A DNA stretch of 64,000 nt from Grifola frondosa (taxonomy: Eukaryota > Basidiomycota > Agaricomycetes > Polyporales > Grifolaceae): NCBI GenBank assembly GCA_001683735.1, contig LUGG01000007.1, positions 620,001 through 684,000 on the forward strand, in the 5' to 3' direction. How positions within the stretch are numbered: the first letter of the stretch is position 1; each line of letters opens with the position of its first letter. This document shows positions 56,315 through 64,000 of the stretch, piece after piece. The notes beneath the pieces were generated by a model. It was not told the origin of the DNA and did not search any database. It was given only the letters and a program-made list of their open reading frames with translations. The position numbers were made by a program, and so were the translations under genes.

Positions 56315-57160
56315 GATCAGATGCCTAACTCTGGTGGAAGATAGACTACGCCAACACGGGACTCCACACAAAGCGCAGACAGATCAGCGATGGGGTGATC
56401 TAGGATCAGACCAGCGGCAATAAACGTAGACCGGCGGATGAGATGGGAAGAAGGCGAATAAGCCGCGCTTGTCACTCCTGACCGAGGATTGTTACGCCAG
56501 AATGTGGTGGGCGGACTGATGGATCTCGAGTTAGTACGTTAAGAGACTTTAACAATGACCACTCACACAGCGGTGGTGGCGGACGTAACACACTCCCTAG
56601 TCCTTCCCTCTCAGAAACCAATAACGCCTGTCTCGTTAGAGAGGTGGTAGTACTGTCAGGCTCCTTGGACTCGAAGCGGAAAGTAGGAACCGCTGAAGGT
56701 GCAGAGAACGGGCGAGCAAAGGATCGAGACGCAGCAACACGAGGGATGGATGATTTGTCAAGGTTGAAAGATGATTGCGGTCTATAGGGGAAGTTGGAGC
56801 TGAACGAGTGCCAGGCGGCGAAGCCGTTTCTATCCTGATTGTCGGGAGGCGGCTGACAGAGCCAAGATTCACAGACATGTTGTTTGCAGCTGACTAGAGT
56901 GGATAACACGACCTGTACCAGACAATGTGGGCTGACTTTGTCGTATAGACCGTAATGAAATGAGAGGAGATTGACCAGTCGAATAACCAACAAGCGCAGG
57001 TGTGCAAAGTCCGCAAGACAAACGTCAGTTGCTTCGAGATCGATAGGTTAAACGATATGACAGTCAGGACGGAGAAGATATGATGGTAGCACGAATGTTG
57101 TACGTCGTTTCAATTGGGATCCCTGTGGTCGTCGATGTCGATGTCGTCGACGTTGTCGAC
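56315..57160. other. Intergenic; possible upstream exon
   Basis: A 173-codon reverse-strand frame (56472-56993) has Ser/Pro-rich pieces such as FARPFSAPSAVPTFRFESKE that look coding but match nothing known; it may be the 5' part of another gene. 57130-57160 is a GTCGAC-type simple repeat. Confidence 0.3.
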
Positions 57161-58019
57161 GATAAATCCTAGTCTCGGAACCAGCCGTTCTACCCTATCG
57201 GACCCCCAATCGGAGAGCGAAAAACATCAGCACGGGTCCGGGTAGAACGTCTGGTGAATTTGGTATAGAGGGGGGGGGTTGTCACATTCACGTGCTCTTT
57301 GACGCGTCTGACGCGAGTGTTTACGCGCTGCAATCTTGCGTTTCCGCCGTGTTCCCGCTTGTTCCCGCCCCTTTTGGTATATATATCTTATCAAAATTAG
57401 CACTGCTACGACACTCTGTAAATCCCCTTTCTTCTCTGGCACAACTGTTTATACTTCTGTGAGGTTTCTTGCTTGCTTTAAGGTAGCATTCAATTCTGGG
57501 CTGTTTCACAAACAACTTATATTCATTCTTGCAACCTCTGCACTCCCAGTCAGCAGGGGTGATGTGCATGCCATCGGGGTCGAGATTGAGAAGTCGAGGA
57601 ATGAGTGGGAGCTCCGCAAAGGTCGCGTCGAGCTGCGTTTGTCGGCGGCGCTGCGCCGCCGTGAGCAGCAAGGCAGGCGGGAGACATACTGCGCTGAAGC
57701 CGTCCAGGGTGCGAAAACGACGCGGGAGTGTTTCGGGCATGCTAGTACATAAATAATATATATTTTTGGGCATATTTTCAGTGGAGTTTTGCGAGAGGAA
57801 CGGAGGAAATGCGCTTGATGTTGAGAGAATAATGCGCGCTTGACGCGACAGGTCACAAGCGTGATGAACCCCCCCCCTCTATACCAAATTCACCAGACGG
57901 TATAGGGTGTGTCCGTGCTGCTGTTTTTCGCTCTCCGGTTTGAACTCCGAAGGGGGAGCACGTGATCCCGGTGGCACGCTCACACCCTATGCCGTCTGGT
58001 TACGAGACTAGATAAATCC
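57161..58019. mobile_element. 841-bp TIR element with 9-bp target duplication
   Basis: The 9-bp direct repeat GATAAATCC flanks the element (57161-57169 and 58011-58019). Both ends of the element (57170 and 58010) start TAGTCTCG-x-AACCAG. Further inside, matching inverted blocks recur: GGAGAGCGAAAAACA, CAGCACGG and GTCTGGTGAATTTGG followed by TATAGAG and a G run. The inverted arms are thus long but interrupted. A 9-bp duplication is typical of Mutator-like elements. The centre holds a reverse-strand frame (57321-57738) starting PETLPRRFRTLDGFSA with CRGC; no transposase domain is recognised, so the element is probably non-autonomous. Confidence 0.8.
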
Positions 58020-58746
58020 AGCCACAGTCATTAATGCATCATGTTGCAACTCTGAGGCACTTGAAGCGCCGACATAATCTTTGAACTCAGAACAGCTTTT
58101 GCAGAGCTGTGATGACTCTGTTTCAAATTTCAAGTTTCAAGCTCGCAACTCTGATGTCTGTAACTGACGTATGTTTTCTATACTATGATAGCAGGTTCTA
58201 CCCCTCATAGTTATCTACTTTTTATTGCTTTCACTATTGTTGTGCCGGCGCACACATACTCGGGTTTTACTTGACGTCAAAAGAGCCTTTAGAATTATGA
58301 TCTGAATACGTACCAAAGGGATTTATAAATGAGTCGCGTAAGTATGTGCAAGAGAAGGTTACGGTTTGGCGTGAATAGATGGGGGTCCTCCTTCTTACAA
58401 CGGAAGCAAATCATAGGCGATCAAGATCTAGCCCAACAAGCGCCGACGAAACTCGAACGCGAAGAGCAAAAAACCAACTGAAAAAAGGTACTATTCTTTA
58501 TCTCTCACTGAAGCAATCGGCGAGGAGCAGATGTACGGAAACGACATCTTTACAGAAATGCAACTATCTACTTGTAGCGTCCCACTGCAACACTACTGAC
58601 ACAAAAATGAACATTCGAGAATACAAATACAACGGAGATAAGTTTATATTGAGACGACTCCTGGTTGCGCGACCATAGAGACGTTAGCACCCAATAGTGC
58701 GAGACATCTGGGTAAACACCTCACCGACTCAGGCTTCTCGCAGCAA
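58020..58746. other. Intergenic
   Basis: 3' flank of Z8; no gene recognised. Confidence 0.5.
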
Positions 58747-59887
58747 TCACTTCCTTCCCTTCTTCTTCGTCGGTTCCACCCGCAACGGATTCTCGGGGCA
58801 ATACTGGTTCCAATGACGCTTCACTGCGTCTCCCCGGCTGAGTGTCTTTCCGCAGCTAGAGCATTCACAGGTACTGCCTCCGTGTGTCAAGAAATGTCGC
58901 TGCAGGTCTTGCGAGCGCTGCCAATGCCGCCCGAACTTTGGACAGCCCACGACCGTGCATGTGGTGCCCTCCGCCTGCATTGCTGCAAGCTCTGCGGCCG
59001 ACACCTGAATATTCCGGTTGCGGGCACTTGGGCGTACCGAATTGGAAGGGGATGAGGACCCGGAGAGGATGAGGAGGCGTGTGCGGATGGGGAAGAGGAG
59101 GTAGATGCACGAGACGAACCCGAACTCGAAGACGCCTTCGGCTTCTTGGAAGAGGAAACAGGAGATGATAGGTAAGGTGAATAACGAGCACCAGCCTGTC
59201 TCGACGAAGCACCCCGAGCAATGCGTTCGGACCGGCGATACTCAGGAGGAATCACAAATTCACCTCCCGAGGTATCCTCGCTCTTGCCTGTGCACTCCGA
59301 AACCCACTGTGGTTGAGGTGAAGGGGGAGCAGACGTCGGAGGTGTGGATAGAAGCGACAGGCAACTGCCGGTAGGCGACGCAGAAGACGGCGACGCGCTA
59401 GGGAGGGGTGGAAGGGGAGTCATGCGAGTCGAGCAGTTCGAAGGATTGGAATAGTCTATGAGGACATCACTAGGGATGTCCACGAATGAGCCGAGCTGGA
59501 AATCGTCGCGCTCTGAGATGGCAAGGGTTCTCGGGGTCAAAGTCGTCGGTTGGGGGAGGTGGGGCGGTCGACCATGAAGGGGTCGGGGTTGAGGGTAAGA
59601 CGCGTCTCGTATGGAGCACCAGGCCCCTCCTGGGTCCAAACCGCTCGTCCAAGTTGGATCCGACAAGTCTGATACAAATATATCAATAGACTACCATTAG
59701 TTGGACCGACGATGCTTACGAGAACTGGTCGTCTGAGGCTCCCATGACCGGTAGGAAGAGCAAGGATGGATCGCCACCCAAAGGAGACGCGCCATTGGAG
59801 TGGACGTCGGACGACGCTTACTAGTGGACGTGTTGCATGACGCGAGGATAATGCCCAGAAGGAATCATTGGATGCCATGACGGTATA
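58747..59887 (-). CDS. Zinc-finger protein Z8
   Basis: The C-terminus is clear: AAELAAMQAEG, finger 1 CTVVGCPKFGRHWQRSQDLQ with RHFLTH, finger 2 CSSCGKTLSRGDAVKRHW with a final Cys (C2HC), and a basic end KKKGRK stopping at 58747. The finger-1 spacing (C-x4-C) and the preceding helix resemble Z7, while the second finger lacks the long loop. A Ser/Pro-rich body (59040-59666) precedes it, with one frame change near 59030. The 5' end is uncertain: an ATG near 59879 with two short introns (GTAAGC donors at about 59818 and 59720) is plausible. Confidence 0.72.
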
Positions 59888-62097
59888 CACGCGTAGAGGT
59901 GGGGCAGGTGGTGGTAAAGAAGTAAGTGATACGGGTAACGTCGAAGACTTATCTCGGCCTCCCGAACTATATATGCGGTCTTTGGCATTGTCCTAGCGAA
60001 CGACGCGCTCTTTCTTTGTCTGAAGCGCGTTTCTCGGGACAGAATTTCCTTATTGATAACTCTGACGAATTGCGGAGGCATCTGAGAGGCACGAGGATAA
60101 TATACTGGGATTCAATTCCCATGCACCAGCAGATTGACTCTGCATCGGGCCGACCATAAATGGCTAAGCTGTGCTGAATTCCGCACTTTTGTCTCGCTGC
60201 TGAAGTGTAAAACTTGGGCGTGCGTACATCGTCAAAGGACAACATTTGGAAGCTACTGTAGGAGTTGGCGTCAGCTCGCAGGCTAACAGGAACGCAAATT
60301 CCGCAGCGAGTATCAGTGCTGCCCAGCTTACCGCAATGCTGAAGCAATCGAATTAGAGCATCAGATATTCCAAGGGCGTTCCACGTGTGTAGGACATGAT
60401 TCGTCTAGGCCGTATCCACGTTGAAATTGAGTTCGCGCCAATGGGGCTTTAGGCAGATCTACAGAAGATTCCTCGAACTCAGATAGTCCCGGCTCAAATG
60501 ATTGAGGACGAAAAGCTCCGAAAAGAGAAAACCAGGAAGATTTTATACATACGTTCTGATTCACAGAATAATTTGCTCGGCGCTTTTCTCAATAATGTGC
60601 TCACGTGCACAAGAGCCGGTGTGCTGCCGAACCCTCCGGGAACGACTACGACGCTCTACTACGTAGTACGTACAGTGTCTATGTTAATCTAACGCGGAAA
60701 CGTCTCGCAGATCCGCCTCTGGTGAGTAACGGCACATTGGAGGTAAGAGAAGAGATGTCTTCTCTTATCCCAATATCCTCTGGCTCGGAGCGCTTGGAGC
60801 GCAAAGAAGGGCTTGGCAGTGTCGGTGTACCAGTCAAGCACAGGCCGCGAGGAGGAGGGTTCGAAGGGGGGTGAAAGTAAATATGCGGGTCATAATCGCC
60901 GTGTGAGGACATAGGATCCGACGGGCGCCAAACATAGTTTCCGGATTCAGTAACAGAGAGGCGGCACCGTTATCTGAGGAACCATCGCTTTCAGACTCGA
61001 GATGGAATCGATGGAGATTAGTGGCGGGCTTACCGTAATGGAGGGATGCAGTACTGGAGGAGCAAGAATCTGCAGGAAAGTGATGCGGTGTCGTTCAGCG
61101 GACTGAAGTGAACGTGTTGCACAGCGTATTGAAGAAGGACACTGCCATTGTGTGCGATGCCAATTGTCTCACAGAGAGACTGGGAGAGAACGCAGTCACC
61201 GCCAGTGCCGCGGGAGCCCTGTTCTCGGATCTGGGGCGTAATTAGCCCTAATCAGCCTCCGTTTCGAAGAACCCTCAATGATGAAGGCCCATCCCGGTTA
61301 TTATATTTTGAGTGTCGGGATCTACCTACAAATCTGAGCCCTTGACTTGCCGAGCCGCTAGTCCATGCGGACGCCCACACACAGATTTCCAAATATGTAT
61401 AAAATCTGTGCAAACTCACACGATCGAAACGCAGGAAATTTTACAGAATCATGTGGGACATGATGGAATGCTTTCGGGTAGGAACACGCTCTAGCTCATG
61501 AGCTTTGAGGGCGCCGAGTTCGAGGATATGGTCCGCCAGAGGGCTAGGATACGAAGCTCGGGGTGGCGGGCATACGGGTCTGGCGGTCATCATGATAGGC
61601 GAGGGGATACGTCTCTACAGATGGAAATCCATAAGTCCTAGCTATTAATTACATCAAATACGGAAATATAGTTCAACCTGACCTACAGGATTCGAGAACG
61701 TCACTGACGCGTCGAATAACGAGGAACGTGTAAGTATTCCCCACAAAATATACTCTTTCAGGCCCTCCCATGGGCAGCGCACCCCAAGCAACATGATGAA
61801 CAGCACCAGTGAGCCTACCATGAGAATTATGAATGGATTGTACATAATCGACGGTCACAACTCGGAGTCGTGACCAGCGATTATGTACAGTTGAAAAATC
61901 CAGACACGAATCAGCATGAGTTCATCATGGCACCCATAGAAAGACACTGGCAATTGAAAGATGGAAGACCTATATGTCAAATGGAATCAAGAGAGATAAC
62001 TTGGACGACGCATCCATGCCAGTCGAACGCATAGCCGCTGACAGGGAGGCAACTCACCGTCTATGTCACCTCAGTAATAGCCGCGCAGTGAGGGGTG
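59888..62097. other. Mostly unassigned, 2.2 kb
   Basis: On the reverse strand 60679-60945 reads NYVWRPSDP, HGDYDPHIYFHPPSNPPPRG and a Ser/Arg-rich stretch, and 60361-60500 reads FEPGLSEFEESSVDLPKAP; both resemble the disordered parts of the zinc-finger proteins, but no finger was found. A hydrophobic frame lies at 61654-61845 (-). Nothing can be called firmly. Confidence 0.3.
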
Positions 62098-63238
62098 TTA
62101 ACACAGTGCATTTTCGGATTCTCGAAGTGCCTCGACGGCGCATTGCGACGACTGGGCATCTTCTGGCACCCGAGTCCTAGTACTTTGACATCGGCATGTC
62201 GCCAAGGTCCCATAGGCCATATTCATGCACCTCGTCCAGCGGCACCCGCAGCAGACGGGGACCGACGTTTGTAAGAGAACGTGATAATTGAAGTCGGGCC
62301 GCCTGCCATCCGTCCGTGCATAGCCGCAGAATGGCACCTGAACGACTTCGGATTCGAGGAGGGAAGAAGGGCAGTGAGTGGAGCCTGCGCATTGCGCAGA
62401 CGAGGACCGGGGCGACGACGTTTGGTAGTCGAAGAGGATGAGATGATAGTGGAGGTGCATGATGGACTGACCCCGTCGTAAGCAAGGATGCGAGACTGAC
62501 TGACTCTGCGCACGAGAGCGGAGCGCGCGAGTGTGATGCATGGGAGGGGATGCACTCATTGTCGCTTTCATTGCTCGAGCTCGAGAACTTGATGTGATCG
62601 TCATGAAGCTCGTGCGCGTAGTGGTGCAAATTGGGGGAAGACATCTCGTCATAGCGTTAAGTATCAAGCAGATGAAGATGGAAAAATAGGGATGGTAGGA
62701 TAGGATATGATCGGTCTCTGATTGAGACGGTGATGGTATTCCATTCGACTGTGGCAGATGAAAGGTCTTTGGATGAAACTTTGATAATGTTCCCCTGGAG
62801 GTCCTCAAGGAAGGGAACGAGATGCTCTAAGGCGGTGGAGCAGCTTGTAAAAATACGATTAGAGAACGATCATTAAGCATGACATGATACTGACCTCGCG
62901 TTGGCGGTGCGATGGTGCTCTGGTCGCATATAACTAAATCAGCTTCAATAATTCAATAGCAACGAGAGACGTACAGATTGCCATTAAAGAGTCGTACATC
63001 AAGCCTTGCAAGATGACGACGTCTGCGTCGCATTGCGGGTTTCGTGGGTTAAGTGCGCGACGGGTTCATCGATATAAGATGTGTCCGAGGAAGAACAGCG
63101 GTCGAACGTCGAGTACAAGTTACAAGGGCCCTCGGTAATGGAACTAGAGGGTGGCGACACACTGTATAACGACGGTATGGACTAGGCATCGATCTGACGC
63201 GGTATCTGCCACAGTTGGTTATAAGCGAGGGAGGACAT
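62098..63238 (-). pseudogene. Third type-B zinc-finger copy Z9, dead
   Basis: The DNA matches Z3/Z5 from the leader (to about 63440, including CAGCAATCAGGTA and the TATAAAG box at 63318-63324) through the start at 63238 (SSLAYNQLWQIPRQIDA) to the finger region (SFRC instead of SFKCPFC). Codon 18 is TAG where the other copies have TTG, and finger 1 and the second zinc site are rearranged or out of frame. The nonsense change is a substitution, so this copy is a true pseudogene. The 81-bp palindromic repeats are not recognisable upstream. Confidence 0.75.
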
Positions 63239-63440
63239 CGTTGGGCGGGTTGCAGATAATAGTGGGGGAGTTTGAAAGGTCGACGTGGTGTCACTGGGAT
63301 GGCATGCGAAGCCAGTTCTTTATACTGTAGCGAGGTAGAGCCTATACGCTTATGGTAAGCAGGAGAATACAGTTCCGGTCATCACTTACCTGATTGCTGG
63401 AGTCTGCCTACCGAATTTGGGTAGGATCTCCCTCCGATAA

Positions 63441-64000
63441 CACCTCGACTTCTCCTCAGTAAAGTCACAATGTATTTGGAACGAGGTTGGAGAGAGTCAA
63501 CGGATCGTAGACAATCGGATGAAGATGTCTTCTTTGCAGTCCTGTTGCATCGATACCCTTTATGTGAGAGATGAAAAAACTAGATGGGTGTACTGGACGA
63601 ACCGGCGTGATTGAACGCTTCTATACTCGAGGATCGTGCAAGAGACTGTATAAGGAGGCTTGCGGCCCCTTATGTCGCTTGGTTGTTAGATGAATGATCA
63701 GAAGACTGGTGATCACTCAAAGTTAGAAGAGTAACTATAGAGGCATTCCTGGGCTGGTAGTTTGGCGCCGAACGGCACCAAGTGACAATAACATGCATGT
63801 GACAATACACGTGATGTGACTGTTCGCGCAGAAATGCGCGTTCAGCCACCGAACGCCCATCTTACACGCATGCTCAAACATACTTCATAACCCAACAAGT
63901 TTCTATTATTCTGTACATTCATATGGGATGAAATTGTGTTTATGTAGGCCGATTTCGCCCAAGATTTACGTTACAGGGCCATCAACCCATTCAAGCATAT
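63441..64000. other. Intergenic to window end
   Basis: No gene or repeat recognised; similarity to the B duplication ends at about 63440. Confidence 0.5.

Noticed and set aside
57321..57773. Transposase gene inside the TIR element
   Set aside because: The frame lacks any recognisable catalytic DDE pattern or known transposase motif and is too short.

Overview
The window is nuclear DNA of a filamentous basidiomycete, most likely an agaricomycete. The evidence is the many introns of about 50-80 nt with GT-AG ends, the highly divergent F-box/LRR genes, an expanded SRPK-like kinase family, small DNA transposons, and core-promoter TATA boxes about 70-130 nt upstream of start codons. No organelle, viral or bacterial features were seen. 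The species cannot be named from the sequence.

Layout. 0-6 kb holds three conserved genes: GPI13/PIG-O (ethanolamine phosphate transferase of the GPI-anchor pathway, reverse strand, running off the left edge), DPB4 (histone-fold subunit of DNA polymerase epsilon, sharing a divergent promoter with GPI13), and a short-chain dehydrogenase. 6-22 kb is accessory: four F-box genes in different states of decay, a GABA/amino-acid permease, a senescence/spartin-like gene with an internally duplicated N-terminal module, and an SRPK-like kinase. 22.4-26 kb is an Lsh/HELLS/Irc5-type SNF2 remodeller. 26-33 kb holds another F-box gene, a large coiled-coil protein with a J-like C-terminus, and a secreted protein.

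35.7-63.4 kb is the most distinctive part: nine C2H2/C2HC zinc-finger genes or gene remains within 28 kb. Two of them (types A and B) form a pair that has been duplicated in tandem (38.3/40.6 kb and 43.7/45.7 kb), and a third, dead B copy lies inverted at 62-63.4 kb. Both intact B copies carry two 81-bp direct repeats, each with a 34-bp palindrome, about 210-330 nt upstream of the start codon. A different 47-bp inverted repeat lies at a similar distance from the 51-kb gene. The cluster also contains a 213-bp foldback element, an 841-bp terminal-inverted-repeat element with a 9-bp target duplication, a dislocated fragment of the kinase first exon, and a type I membrane protein gene.

Caution. 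Many conserved reading frames here are broken by single-base shifts. At most sites that could be examined, the frame is regained by lengthening one short homopolymer by one base. This looks more like sequence error than wholesale gene death, so frame-broken genes are reported as genes unless an independent nonsense change is seen.
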